DNA from: PWND01 sp964614525
GTDB taxonomy: Bacteria > Bacteroidota > Bacteroidia > Bacteroidales > UBA7960
Assembly: GCA_964614525.1 (NCBI GenBank)
Contig: CAZTPA010000022.1
Location: 1-43,950 of the forward strand
Reading direction: 5' to 3'
DNA: 43,950 nt
How positions within the stretch are numbered: the first letter of the stretch is position 1; the number at the start of each line of letters is the position of its first letter. Shown in pieces: positions 34,286-43,670 of this stretch. The notes under the pieces were generated by a model. That model had not been told where the DNA came from. It was given only the letters and a program-made list of their open reading frames with translations, and did not search any database. Position numbers and translations under genes: made by a program.

Positions 34286-34939
34286 TTATTTTACAATTGC
34301 TTTTGGAAATACAATATTAAAAGGATCAACTTTAACAGCCATTAGGAGTTTTTGATTGGAAATATCAGGAAAAAAAGAATTATCGATTTTAAGGTTTTTC
34401 AATTTGCAAAACCTACCAATGCCTTTTCCGTTGAATTTTGTATAAAATATTTTTTCGTTTTGAGGTTGAGCCAAAGGAAAAGGAACAAATGCAGTAGAAA
34501 CGGGAAATGGAAACAAATAAGGTTTTAGTTCAGCTTCAAAAAAAGCAATACCATCTTTTTCTATCTTAACAGAAGTTGTTGAAAGTATATTATTATCCTT
34601 TTTTTTAAAGCTAAAATCTGCTTTTTCTTTAGGAATTGCCCAATTTGCTCTGCCGGAATCAACACTTAATTGAGTTGAGACATATATTTTGGTAATCATG
34701 TTCTTTTTCTTACCATTAATAAGAAATTTGCCGGGAATAATTAAAAGTTCACCATAAGGACCGGCGTCAGATTCTGAATAATTCACAAGCATAACAGCAC
34801 CTATGCCGCCTATAAAGGAAGATTTATACTTTTCAGGTATAAAAGCATTCTCAAGAATAAAATCTTTCTTAAACTTATAAAAAAAGAGATAACCTTCTCC
34901 TTTAAGCTTCCATGGTGCTTTTACAATATCATGACTCAT
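34286..34939 (-). CDS. Acetoacetate-decarboxylase-family protein
   Basis: A 217-residue protein with the fold pattern of the acetoacetate decarboxylase (ADC) family: 'PWKLKGEGYLFFYKF' at the start, 'VNYSESDAGPYGELLIIPG' (about residues 53-71) and 'SGRANWAIPKEKADF' (about 93-107). Many family members are not decarboxylases; the catalytic Schiff-base lysine of the clostridial enzyme has no certain counterpart here. It lies 32 bases after the SDR gene, so the two are likely co-transcribed. Confidence 0.75.
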   Translation of the reverse strand: MSHDIVKAPWKLKGEGYLFFYKFKKDFILENAFIPEKYKSSFIGGIGAVMLVNYSESDAGPYGELLIIPGKFLINGKKKNMITKIYVSTQLSVDSGRANWAIPKEKADFSFKKKDNNILSTTSVKIEKDGIAFFEAELKPYLFPFPVSTAFVPFPLAQPQNEKIFYTKFNGKGIGRFCKLKNLKIDNSFFPDISNQKLLMAVKVDPFNIVFPKAIVK

Positions 34940-34971
34940 AATACTTAATAATATTATAATAAACTCAGGTA

Positions 34972-35724
34972 TTAATTTTCAGGAAATTCCCGCAAAAATT
35001 TCTTCTTTTCTTTAATATTGAAAATCTTCAATACAGGAAAAAATCTATTTAAGAACAACGCAAATCTAAAAACAAGAGCCGGAAAAATATATTTTTTCTT
35101 TTTAAGTGTTCCTTTAATGATTTTCTTTGCAACAACTTCACTTTTTTGTCTTGGCCACGGCATTTTCTGGGTTCCGGCAACATTAAAAAAGTTAGTAATA
35201 GTGGCAACCGGAAACACTAATTGCAAATGCTGTCCTTTTAGTAACTCATATCTATAAGCATCTGCAAAACCCTTCAATGCAAATTTGCTTGCAGAATACA
35301 AAGAATAACCGGGCAAAGCATGTAAACTCATTGCTGAAGCAGTAATGACAAACTGAAATGGCTTTTGCTTTTTCTCATCTTTGAGCTTTGTTGCCATATA
35401 AATAACCGAATGCACATTAGTTTTGAAAATATCATCGATATGCTTCCAGTCACTCCTTTGAATCCTTTCATAATATGCAAAGCCGGCATTCGCAAAAATA
35501 ATATCAATTTCGCCAAGTGTTTCATTTGCGAAAGCAAAAAGATTATCAATATTTTCATGAACTGAAATATCAACAGACTTTGCCAAAACATTATCATGCT
35601 TATACATTTTTTCAATATTTCTGGCAACTGCAATAATTTTATTATATGGAGCTAACATTTTCAGCAAATCCTCTCCTATTCCCGAAGAAGCACCTGTAAT
35701 AATAATCCTTTTATTCTTAATCAT
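34972..35724 (-). CDS. Short-chain dehydrogenase/reductase
   Basis: A 250-residue classical SDR. The cofactor loop is 'ITGASSGIG' (about residues 9-17), 'IIFANAGFAY' (about 83-92) follows, and the catalytic 'YSASKFALKG' contains Tyr and Lys (about 148-157). The C-terminal part has a hydrophobic stretch and basic tail, suggesting membrane association. An upstream ATG at 35754 would add ten residues. It is the first gene of the SDR-ADC-GPx run; the ADC-family neighbour suggests a lipid or ketone substrate, but this is inference. Confidence 0.9.
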   Translation of the reverse strand: MIKNKRIIITGASSGIGEDLLKMLAPYNKIIAVARNIEKMYKHDNVLAKSVDISVHENIDNLFAFANETLGEIDIIFANAGFAYYERIQRSDWKHIDDIFKTNVHSVIYMATKLKDEKKQKPFQFVITASAMSLHALPGYSLYSASKFALKGFADAYRYELLKGQHLQLVFPVATITNFFNVAGTQKMPWPRQKSEVVAKKIIKGTLKKKKYIFPALVFRFALFLNRFFPVLKIFNIKEKKKFLREFPEN

Positions 35725-35832
35725 AAATCCGTCTTTACAAAATTCATTATACAAGAAATACTAAAGTGTGCTAATTTAATATTTTTGTATATACATATGT
35801 TAATTGCTTACATAAAAAGTATTAAAAGGAAT

Positions 35833-36509
35833 TTAAAGCTCGCAAATGATACCAAGTTTATACAGGTCAAATATACGGATACCGGGAGATTTGCTTTTAA
35901 GGTTCTTTTCTATAGGTTTTCTAAAAACACTAAATAATAATTTTACGAGGGGCTTAATTCTGTACTTATTAACAATTTCATACGCTCTTAATAGCTTGGA
36001 GATTTTGACAAAGTCGGGGTCCTTGTTTGTAATATGATAAATTTTGAGAAGATTTGTTATGCCCTGCCGAGCTTTATCAAGAATAATATCGGCCTCTTCC
36101 AGTCCAATATGTTCAACCGGATTATCAATATGAATCACGGGTATATTCTTTTTTGACAATTCAAAACCAAGAAGTGTATCCTCATGTCCGTAACCACTAA
36201 GGCTTTCATTAAAAGGAATTTTATCCAAAANNNNNNNNNNNNNNNNNNNNNNNNNNNNNNNNNNNNNNNNNNNNNNNNNNNNNNNNNNNNNNNNNNNNNN
36301 NNNNNNNNNNNNNNNNNNNNNNNNNNNNNNTCATACCGAACATTTTCTAAAGATTTTACAGCTCTGTTTTTCTGTTTAAAAAAGTCCTTAGAATCATCAT
36401 CCAACACAATAATTTCAAATGCTTTATTTGATTTTAATCCTTGTCTGTGCAGCTCATTAATTAATGGTTCAACCTCAAAATTATAAACGGGAATACATAT
36501 ACTTATCAT
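35833..36509 (-). CDS. Glycosyltransferase family 2 protein, interrupted by an assembly gap
   Basis: The N-terminal end (36331-36509) encodes 'ISICIPVYNFEVEPLINEL' and 'FEIIVLDDDSKDF', a GT2 nucleotide-binding start. The C-terminal end (35833-36230) carries 'GYGHEDTLLGFEL', the typical GT2 Glu-Asp motif, and a ~100-residue helical tail. Exactly 100 N (36231-36330) separate them, so the length is a placeholder and the frames do not join as written. About 60 N-terminal and 130 C-terminal residues are visible; the missing part should contain the DxD metal site. The ATG at 36509 is used rather than the GTG at 36512. Confidence 0.85.
36231..36330. other. Scaffold gap of 100 N
   Basis: A run of exactly 100 undetermined bases inside the GT2 gene. 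Its true length is unknown, and it is an assembly join rather than biology. Confidence 0.99.
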
Positions 36510-36630
36510 CACAAATAGAAGTTATATTCATGACAAACCTAATGAATTTTTTTTACAAATTTGAAACTTTAAAAATATTTGATTTTAAAAATTTTTAAAG
36601 AATAATAATTCTTTGAACAATAAAACCTAT

Positions 36631-36638
36631 TACATTTG
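36631..36638 (+). promoter_or_regulatory. -7 box for trkA-trkH
   Basis: TACATTTG matches TAnnTTTG exactly, 23 bases before the trkA ATG. A TTG at 36613-36615 lies 15 bases upstream, shorter than usual. Confidence 0.6.
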
Positions 36639-36661
36639 CAGTTCAATAAAATCTTTATAAA

Positions 36662-38005
36662 ATGAATATTTTAATTGCCGGTGATAATGAAGTTGCACTT
36701 CACCTTGCAAAATTGTTTGCAATGGAAAACCATAACACAACATTAATATGTCCTGATAAAGAATTATTGAAAGTTATAGAAACACATTCGGACTTAATGA
36801 CTGTGGTGGGTGATTCAACTTCAAGAAAAACTTTATTAAATGCCAACATAAAAAAGTCAGATTTGCTTATTAGCGTTTTGAGCGACGGCAGGCTGAATTT
36901 GTTGACTTCAATAATGGGAAAGCAGCTTGGTGCTAAGCTTAGCATAGCGAAGGTTGACAATTACGAATATATGGAAACTGATTGTCAATTAATGTATAGC
37001 GACTTTGGAATTGATTATCTTATTTCTTCAGAGAAAATTGTTGTCAAGGAAATTACAAATCTTTTAAAATACACTGCAGCGGCTGAAATATTTGACTTTT
37101 CAGACAATCAATTGTTTTTAATGTTAATTAGACTGGAAAAAGGTGCACCGGTAATAGGAAAATCTCTTGATCAGATTGCAAAGGAGCATAAAAAATTAGA
37201 CTATAGATCAGTAGCGATTCATCGACGGTCTGAAACCATTATTCCAAAAGGAGAAGATGTATTTCAGGAAAATGACATGGCTTACGTTGTTACCAAAACA
37301 GGAGGTATAGATCATTTATTAAAGCTTGGCGGAAAAGAGAGATTTGAGATTAATAATATTATGATTATTGGTGGAGGGTCGATTGGAAGCCAAACTGCAA
37401 GACAACTTGAGAAGCAGTTTAATGTCAAGTTATTTGAAATGAATAAAGAAAGATCCGAGTATCTTACAGATATGTTACAAAATACTTTGATAATAAATGG
37501 AGATGCTCGTGATATAAACCTTCTGGAAGATGAAAGAATAGGATCAATGGATGCATTTATCTCTGTTACAAACAGTTCTGAAACCAACATTCTAACATGC
37601 TTGTTGGCTCGGAAATATGGAGTAAAGAAAACCATCGCCCTTGTAGAGAACCTTGATTATATAGAAATATCACAAAATATTGGAATTGATACCATTATTA
37701 ATAAAAAAACTGCTATTGCAAGTTATATTGTAAGATTTACATTAAAATCGCAAGTACTCACGACCAAGTGTTTAACAGGAATAGATGCGGAAGTTTTTGA
37801 ATTTGTTGCCAGAGCCGGATCTCCTGTAACAAAGAAACCTATAAAAAAATTAAATTTCCCTGATAAAGCAATTATTGGAGGAATAGTCAGAGACAATAAG
37901 GGTTATATTGCAATGGGTGATTTTCAGATTGAAGAAAATGACAAAGTTGTTGTTTTTGCATTACCACAAGCTTTTCATAAAGTTGATAAATTATTTAATG
38001 CATAA
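36662..38005 (+). CDS. trkA: Trk potassium-uptake regulatory subunit TrkA
   Basis: A 447-residue peripheral protein with two RCK units, each an NAD-binding Rossmann part and a TrkA-C part (about 1-215 and 230-447). The second glycine motif is intact ('IIGGGSIGSQTARQL', about 235), but the first reads 'IAGDNEVALHLA' where GxGxxG is usual, so NAD binding by the first domain is doubtful. It gates the TrkH channel in response to nucleotides. The trkH ATG follows 12 bases after the stop. Confidence 0.93.
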   Translation: MNILIAGDNEVALHLAKLFAMENHNTTLICPDKELLKVIETHSDLMTVVGDSTSRKTLLNANIKKSDLLISVLSDGRLNLLTSIMGKQLGAKLSIAKVDNYEYMETDCQLMYSDFGIDYLISSEKIVVKEITNLLKYTAAAEIFDFSDNQLFLMLIRLEKGAPVIGKSLDQIAKEHKKLDYRSVAIHRRSETIIPKGEDVFQENDMAYVVTKTGGIDHLLKLGGKERFEINNIMIIGGGSIGSQTARQLEKQFNVKLFEMNKERSEYLTDMLQNTLIINGDARDINLLEDERIGSMDAFISVTNSSETNILTCLLARKYGVKKTIALVENLDYIEISQNIGIDTIINKKTAIASYIVRFTLKSQVLTTKCLTGIDAEVFEFVARAGSPVTKKPIKKLNFPDKAIIGGIVRDNKGYIAMGDFQIEENDKVVVFALPQAFHKVDKLFNA

Positions 38006-38017
38006 TCATTTTGATAG

Positions 38018-39484
38018 ATGGATAGCAAAAAGGAAATAAACTTCAAACTAATTGCAAAGTTTAATGGCCTGTTATTAATAATACTATCAGGGTTTATGCT
38101 TATTTCAGCAATCTGGTCATGGCAATATGAAGAAACAGAGGCAACTAAGGCGATATTATTAAGCGTTGGAATTACTTTATGTACCGGCTTATTAATGTAT
38201 ATATTATCATATCACCATGACCATCGTAATATCGGTAAAAAGGAAGGTTATATTATTGTTACCTTAACATGGGTAAGTATTTCAATATTTGGAGCTCTGC
38301 CATTTTACATCTCAGGTGCCATACCAAGTTATACAGATGCTTTTTTTGAAACTATTTCAGGTTTTACAACAACCGGAGCCACAATATTATATGAAATAGA
38401 ATCAGTATCAAAAGGTTTATTGTTTTGGAGAAGTTTGACTCAATGGCTAGGAGGTATGGGAATTATTGTACTTACTTTGGCTGTATTGCCAATACTGGGT
38501 GTTGGAGGCATGCAGCTTTTCGTAGCGGAAGCTCCCGGCACAACTCCAAACAAAATTCATCCCAGAATTGCTCAAACTGCAAAAAGATTATGGGGTATAT
38601 ATATAATATTGACTCTGATTCAAACAATACTTTTGATGCTGGGTAATCTTAGCTTTTTTGACAGTATTTGTCATGCCTTTACTACAATGGCAACCGGAGG
38701 ATTTAGCACATATAATGACAGTATTACCGGGTTTACTCCATATACTCAGTATATAATTATTTTGTTCATGATATTTGCCGGTGTTAGTTTTTCTCTGCAT
38801 TATTACATTTTAAAAGGAAATTTTAGCAAAGTTTTAGAAAATGAAGAATTTCGCTTTTATATATTATTGATTTTAGGAATTACTGCGGTATTCACTGTCT
38901 CTATATTAATATTTGAACAAGCAGGCTTCGAGAAATCATTCAGAGATAGTTTATTTCAGGTTGTATCAATTTTAACAACAACAGGTTTTAACACTGTTGA
39001 TTATCTGGCATGGCAGCAATATTTGTGGTTTATTCTGTTCTTATTAATGTTTACCGGTGGATGCATTGGTTCTACAGGTGGTGGACTAAAAATTATCAGA
39101 GTGCTTATTCTTCTTAAAAATTCAAGACTAGAACTTAAAAGACTAATTCACCCAATGGCTATTATTCCCGTTAGAATAAATAAAAAAACGATACCACAGG
39201 AAATAAATCAGAATTTTTTGGCATTTTTCCTGATTTACATAATGCTCTTCGTTGCAGGAACATTATTAATGACAATTTTTGATTTGGATTTTGCTTCGGC
39301 TGCCGGAGCTTCTGCTGCTACCATTGGTAATATCGGCCCGGGGATAGGAAGTGTTGGCCCATTAGAAAATTATGCTCATATCCCTGATGCCGGAAAATGG
39401 ATACTTAGTTTTTTAATGCTTATCGGAAGACTTGAATTATTTACTGTGTTATTGCTGTTTTCACCCAGCTTCTGGAAAAAATAA
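38018..39484 (+). CDS. trkH: Trk potassium-uptake membrane subunit TrkH
   Basis: A 488-residue potassium-channel-like transporter. Four selectivity-filter segments are visible: 'FTTTGATIL' (about residue 114), 'TTMATGGFST' (about 223), 'LTTTGFNTV' (about 322) and 'ATIGNIGPGIG' (about 440), each between membrane helices. It takes up potassium as a dimer under control of TrkA, encoded just upstream. Confidence 0.95.
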   Translation: MDSKKEINFKLIAKFNGLLLIILSGFMLISAIWSWQYEETEATKAILLSVGITLCTGLLMYILSYHHDHRNIGKKEGYIIVTLTWVSISIFGALPFYISGAIPSYTDAFFETISGFTTTGATILYEIESVSKGLLFWRSLTQWLGGMGIIVLTLAVLPILGVGGMQLFVAEAPGTTPNKIHPRIAQTAKRLWGIYIILTLIQTILLMLGNLSFFDSICHAFTTMATGGFSTYNDSITGFTPYTQYIIILFMIFAGVSFSLHYYILKGNFSKVLENEEFRFYILLILGITAVFTVSILIFEQAGFEKSFRDSLFQVVSILTTTGFNTVDYLAWQQYLWFILFLLMFTGGCIGSTGGGLKIIRVLILLKNSRLELKRLIHPMAIIPVRINKKTIPQEINQNFLAFFLIYIMLFVAGTLLMTIFDLDFASAAGASAATIGNIGPGIGSVGPLENYAHIPDAGKWILSFLMLIGRLELFTVLLLFSPSFWKK

Positions 39485-39526
39485 CAGCAGGCCTGAAAAT
39501 TTCAGAACTGCTGCTGTCCTTTACTA
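39484..39526 (+). terminator. Terminator of trkAH
   Basis: ACAGCAG (39484-39490) pairs with CTGCTGT (39511-39517), with an inner CTGAAA/TTTCAG stem. A modest T-rich tail follows. It starts at the last base of the trkH stop codon. Confidence 0.65.
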
Positions 39527-39541
39527 TTTTTAAATATATTA

Positions 39542-39979
39542 TTATTTCTGCTCTTTAAAAGACTCAAACCAACTTATTGCTTCCTCTTCAGTGCCAAACA
39601 ATTTCATTGGCACTCCAAACTTATTCATTGCTTTGAGTATCAGGTTTAGATAATACTTTTTAAAAACATTTGCATCAGTTACAACTGCTGCATGCTTTAA
39701 GCCCTGCTTGATTGCAGTTGGCATTGCAACTGTTTCAAACCATTTGCGATCATTTGGATTTACAACACCCTGATTTCGCATATCTACCATATAATTTGTA
39801 ATAGGTAGTTTATTATCTCGCTGATAATCTAATATTCTCGAATAAGTACCTCTGTACTTTTCGGAATTTATTTGTCCATTCCAGACTGCCTTTATAAGCT
39901 CATACTCAGGAATATGAGATACTTTTACGTAACTCTCGTCTATAAATAAGACTTCTTGTGTGGTCATCGTATTTTCCAT
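39542..39979 (-). CDS. SpoIIAA/STAS-like protein of unknown role
   Basis: A 145-residue soluble protein. The pattern of a strand ('YELIKAVWNGQINSEKY'), 'ITNYMVDMRNQGVVNPNDRKWF' region, and 'GLKHAAVVTDANVFKKYYLNLILKAMNKFGVPMKLFGTEEEAISWF' resembles the SpoIIAA-like (CRAL-TRIO/STAS-related) proteins common in Bacteroidota. The function is unknown. The start at 39979 is used; an internal Met at residue 5 is also possible. A hexanucleotide repeat lies 22-66 bases upstream. Confidence 0.6.
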   Translation of the reverse strand: MENTMTTQEVLFIDESYVKVSHIPEYELIKAVWNGQINSEKYRGTYSRILDYQRDNKLPITNYMVDMRNQGVVNPNDRKWFETVAMPTAIKQGLKHAAVVTDANVFKKYYLNLILKAMNKFGVPMKLFGTEEEAISWFESFKEQK

Positions 39980-40000
39980 AACTCTATATATTTAGTTCAT

Positions 40001-40045
40001 AATTCAATTTCAATTTTAATTTCAATTTTAATTTTAATTTTAATT
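40001..40045. repeat. Tandem hexanucleotide repeat (AATTTY)n
   Basis: About seven units of AATTTC/AATTTT follow one another (aatttc, aatttt, aatttc, then three aatttt and a partial unit). It lies between the divergent SpoIIAA-like gene and the peptidase, 22-66 bases upstream of the former. Confidence 0.85.
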
Positions 40046-40328
40046 ATTAAAATAAACGTTGGTTTAAATATAACAAAAATCTATGAAAAAAAGAATTAAT
40101 CTCTCTTAAATCTTATTATGCAAATGATGCATTAACTTTAGATTCTTATCTTATTGACAAATTAAAGCTTTTAAGGGGCAAAATATGCTAATTAATGACT
40201 TCATTAAAATCGGTAAAAAGAAAAAATATTTATTAACAATCCCTTTATATATTTCATAGACGAAAGCATCATATATAAAAGTAAAAAAGCATTATTGCAA
40301 ATTATTATGCAGATTATAAAATATAGAT

Positions 40329-40336
40329 TACTTTTG
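40329..40336 (+). promoter_or_regulatory. -7 box for the exported M20 peptidase gene
   Basis: TACTTTTG matches TAnnTTTG exactly, about 38 bases before the ATG at 40374. No TTG at the standard spacing is seen. Confidence 0.5.
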
Positions 40337-40373
40337 CATAAGAACTCTAACAACTTAAATATTAACAGGTTTT

Positions 40374-41867
40374 ATGACAAATTGTTTAATCATTAAACTT
40401 CTGGACAAGATTTTATTTTCTGCGTTATTTTTAGTATTTGTTTTAATATCACCCTCAAATATTTACAGCTCTGAATTAACTGTAAAAAGCAAGAAAAAAG
40501 ACTACAGGACTCCGGAAATCATACTTAGTGAATACATTCAACATGCTTCTGTAACAGGCTTGGAAAAAGAAGCAGGCGAATTCATGAGTAATTTATGCCT
40601 TGATATGGGCTTACATGTTAAAGTATTTACTGATGAAATTAACAGCTATAATTATGCTGCCTCATTATATCCCCTGGAAACGAAAAAGCCAAACATTGTT
40701 TTCTTAAATCATATAGATGTAGTTCCTGCAGAAAATTTATCAGCTTGGAAATATCCTCCATTCGAAGGTGTTATTGCCGAAGGTCAAGTTTGGGGACGAG
40801 GAGCTATCGACAATAAAGGAATGGCTATAATGCAATTATTTGCAATTGCAAATTTTGTTGATATGGCAAAAGCTGTTGATTTACCATATAATGTGACTTA
40901 CCTCTCAGTTTCAAGTGAAGAAACAGGAGGATTACTAGGTGCATCAATAGTTGTGACGAATTTTTTAGATGAATTAAATCCTATCGTCGTTTATGGCGAA
41001 GGTCCATCGGGAATTGTTGGTGCTGTTAAATCAAAAGAGGATTTTCCTTTTTTTGGAATATCAATTGCACAAAAAAGAGGCCTTTGGTTTGCTCTTGAAG
41101 CTTCAAATATGTACTCCGGTCATGGTTCATTACCAAGGCCACAATATCCAAACAAAGAAATTGTAAGAGCGAGTACTGAATTACTGGAAGCAAGACCGCA
41201 AATTATTCTTACCGATCCAGTCAGAGACATGATGCGTCAGCTAGGAAAATACGAAAAAGGCAGAAGAAAATTTGTACTTAGAAATATTGGGATTTTTGCA
41301 CCATTTTTTTCAAAAACCTTAAGAAGTGACTTGCTGTTATCAGCAATGATATCAAATACAATGACTTTAACTAATCTTTCCAGTGCCCCCGGATCAAACA
41401 ATCAGGTTTCAAACAATGCAAAAGCAATTTTTGATTGCAGGCTTTTACCGGAAACAAGTACCGATCGCTTTTTGAATTTTGTAAAAAATAAGATCAAAGA
41501 TTATGATGTTACTTTAACGGTTATTCATGAATATCCCAATGCCCCGGTTTCCGAAAAAGGAGAATTTTATCAGGCTCTTTCAACAGCTATTAAAAATATT
41601 AATGGCAATGTTGGTGTAGCTCCTCTTTTATTTCCTGCTAATAATGATAATGCATATTTTAGAATGCACGATATTCCATCTTATGGTGTTTTTCCTGCAA
41701 TACTTAGTCAAGAACTTATGGAAACAATTCATATGGCCAACGAAAGAATGCCGGTTAAAGGTTTATACGAAGGAATAAAAGTGTACAGCGAATTAATTAA
41801 TATTATCATGGATGCAGAGGAATACTCCGGTTTTTTGAAAGAAAAACTTAGCAGCGAGGATAAATAA
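40374..41867 (+). CDS. Exported M20-family metallopeptidase
   Basis: A 497-residue zinc peptidase with an N-terminal signal peptide or anchor (about residues 11-32). Metal ligands and catalytic residues lie in 'VFLNHIDVVPAE' (about 105), 'GRGAIDNKGM' (about 141), 'SSEETGGLLG' (about 183) and the C-terminal 'METIHMANERM' (His, about 450). It resembles PM20D1/carboxypeptidase-S-type M20 enzymes that cleave N-acyl or peptide amide bonds. The substrate is not known. It is convergent with ispG, with three bases between stop codons. Confidence 0.88.
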   Translation: MTNCLIIKLLDKILFSALFLVFVLISPSNIYSSELTVKSKKKDYRTPEIILSEYIQHASVTGLEKEAGEFMSNLCLDMGLHVKVFTDEINSYNYAASLYPLETKKPNIVFLNHIDVVPAENLSAWKYPPFEGVIAEGQVWGRGAIDNKGMAIMQLFAIANFVDMAKAVDLPYNVTYLSVSSEETGGLLGASIVVTNFLDELNPIVVYGEGPSGIVGAVKSKEDFPFFGISIAQKRGLWFALEASNMYSGHGSLPRPQYPNKEIVRASTELLEARPQIILTDPVRDMMRQLGKYEKGRRKFVLRNIGIFAPFFSKTLRSDLLLSAMISNTMTLTNLSSAPGSNNQVSNNAKAIFDCRLLPETSTDRFLNFVKNKIKDYDVTLTVIHEYPNAPVSEKGEFYQALSTAIKNINGNVGVAPLLFPANNDNAYFRMHDIPSYGVFPAILSQELMETIHMANERMPVKGLYEGIKVYSELINIIMDAEEYSGFLKEKLSSEDK

Positions 41868-41870
41868 AAC

Positions 41871-43670
41871 CTAGTCTTTATATCTACCTTCTTTTTTTAA
41901 TATTTTAATCAATTCTTCTCCGGCATCATCAGGATTAATATTTTTCAGCATAACATTGCTTCCTTTGTAAATGTGAACTTTGCCTGCTCCTGTACCAATA
42001 AATCCATAATCAGCATCGGCCATCTCACCGGGACCATTAACAATACAACCCATGACAGCAATTTTCAAACCGGGCAAATGACTCATGCTTTTTTGTAATT
42101 GTTGTAATAATTTTTCTAAATCAAAGGATGTTCTTGAACAGGTAGGACATGAAACAAACTCCGTCTTACTTATTCTCAAACCCGCAGCTTGATATAAGTT
42201 TAAAACCGTCTCAGCAATCTTTGTTTTGCTCAAATTTGAATTTTCAATCCACAATCCTTGTATCTTTTTTTGAAGCAATAAACTACCAAAGTCAAGCGCA
42301 ACATTTATAGCAAAATCTTCGATAGAATTATTATATTTCTTTTTAACTATAATCGGAAAATCAATTTTATTATCAAGCAAATGATCTTCAATGCCTTCGT
42401 GCGATTTTTCATTAGTCATTTCAAGCAATAAAATCAATCCGGGAATACTCCTCTTAATTCTCTCAATCTCGTCAAGGGATGAGCATTTTAGAACATTGAA
42501 TTCGCTTTCATACTTAGCTTCATTCTCCGGCAAACTATCAAAAAGCGGTATTACATTTGAAGGCATATTTGTTCTGAAATATTCCTTTGATGGAGTGAGG
42601 AAATAATCAGCCGACTCGCTCTTCTTATGCTGATTATTATTAAGTTCTTCTATATAAATTAAGTCGGGCTTTAATTCTTCTTTGGCTTTAGTGTCTTCAA
42701 TTTCCATCGCATTAGAAACAAAAACAACTTTCTTATTTCCGGGTAAAAGGAAATTATTTTGCATCAGGTCTAATTTCTTAACAGAATAATCGGCATCTTC
42801 ATTATTCTTTTTAAAATCACCTTTGAAATATTCAGCTATTTTTCTTGCAACAGGAATTTCGTTTTCAGGCGGCTCACTCAGGCTAACACGTATAGTATCA
42901 CCTATACCCTGTTTTAAAAGAGATCCGATACCTAAAGCTGATTTCATCCTGCCGTTTTCTCCCAGTCCTGCCTCAGTTACACCCACATGAAACGGATAAT
43001 ACATTTTTTCTTCCAACATCCTGGAAGCCATAAGAGTATATGCCTGAACATTTATCAGAGGGTTACTTGCTTTTAAAGAAATAACAATCTTGTCAAAGCT
43101 ATGCTTGGAAAAGATTCTCAAAAACTCCATTGTTGCCTCAACCATAGCTTCAGGAGTATGTCCATATTTAGAAATTATTCTTTTAGATAATGATCCAAAG
43201 TTTGTACCTATACGAATGGCTGTTGAATTTTCTTTGCAAACATTTATTAATGGTAAAAGATTTCTCTCAAGTTTCTCAATCTCGCAATTACTATCCTCTT
43301 CTGTCCAGAATGTTTTATTCTTAGAAGGGTTGTCTGTATAATTACCGGGATTTATCCTGACTTTTTCGACAACTCTTGCTGCTTCAAGAGCTATTTGCGG
43401 GTTAAAATGCACATCAGCTATCAAAGGATTATTATATCCGGCTTTTCTTAAACCATTCTTAATTTCTTTAAGATCTTCAATATTATTCATGCTTGGCACA
43501 CTTATCCTCACAAAATCTGCACCGGCATCAAATATCCTGATAGATTGGGCAATTGTAGCCTGCACATCAGCTGTGCGGGTATTCGTCATTGACTGAATCC
43601 GACAAGGATTTTTGCCACCAACAGGAATATTACCTATAAATACTTCTTTAGCAGGAAATCGCATATTCAA
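41871..43670 (-). CDS. ispG: 4-hydroxy-3-methylbut-2-enyl diphosphate synthase, long form
   Basis: A 599-residue IspG of the three-domain (A-A*-B) type found in plants and Bacteroidota, with an extra domain at about residues 270-450. It makes HMBPP in the MEP isoprenoid pathway using a [4Fe-4S] cluster. The TIM-barrel starts 'EVFIGNIPVGGKNPCRIQSMTNTRT' region; 'LIADVHFNPQIA' (about 80) and 'AIRIGTNFGSL' (about 155) follow. The cluster ligands are in 'CPTCSRTSFD' (about 508) and 'MGCIVNGPGEMADADYG' (about 541). Confidence 0.96.
   Translation of the reverse strand: MNMRFPAKEVFIGNIPVGGKNPCRIQSMTNTRTADVQATIAQSIRIFDAGADFVRISVPSMNNIEDLKEIKNGLRKAGYNNPLIADVHFNPQIALEAARVVEKVRINPGNYTDNPSKNKTFWTEEDSNCEIEKLERNLLPLINVCKENSTAIRIGTNFGSLSKRIISKYGHTPEAMVEATMEFLRIFSKHSFDKIVISLKASNPLINVQAYTLMASRMLEEKMYYPFHVGVTEAGLGENGRMKSALGIGSLLKQGIGDTIRVSLSEPPENEIPVARKIAEYFKGDFKKNNEDADYSVKKLDLMQNNFLLPGNKKVVFVSNAMEIEDTKAKEELKPDLIYIEELNNNQHKKSESADYFLTPSKEYFRTNMPSNVIPLFDSLPENEAKYESEFNVLKCSSLDEIERIKRSIPGLILLLEMTNEKSHEGIEDHLLDNKIDFPIIVKKKYNNSIEDFAINVALDFGSLLLQKKIQGLWIENSNLSKTKIAETVLNLYQAAGLRISKTEFVSCPTCSRTSFDLEKLLQQLQKSMSHLPGLKIAVMGCIVNGPGEMADADYGFIGTGAGKVHIYKGSNVMLKNINPDDAGEELIKILKKEGRYKD

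Larger units (their letters stand above)
39980..40373. other. Intergenic region before the exported M20 peptidase
   Basis: This 394-base AT-rich region separates two divergent genes. It holds a hexamer repeat at 40001-40045 and the peptidase -7 box at 40329-40336. I find no RNA gene and no credible small protein. Confidence 0.6.

Noticed and set aside
36184..36512. Plus- and minus-strand frames running through the N block
   Set aside because: They exist only because N codons do not stop translation; the true product is the GT2 enzyme broken by the gap.
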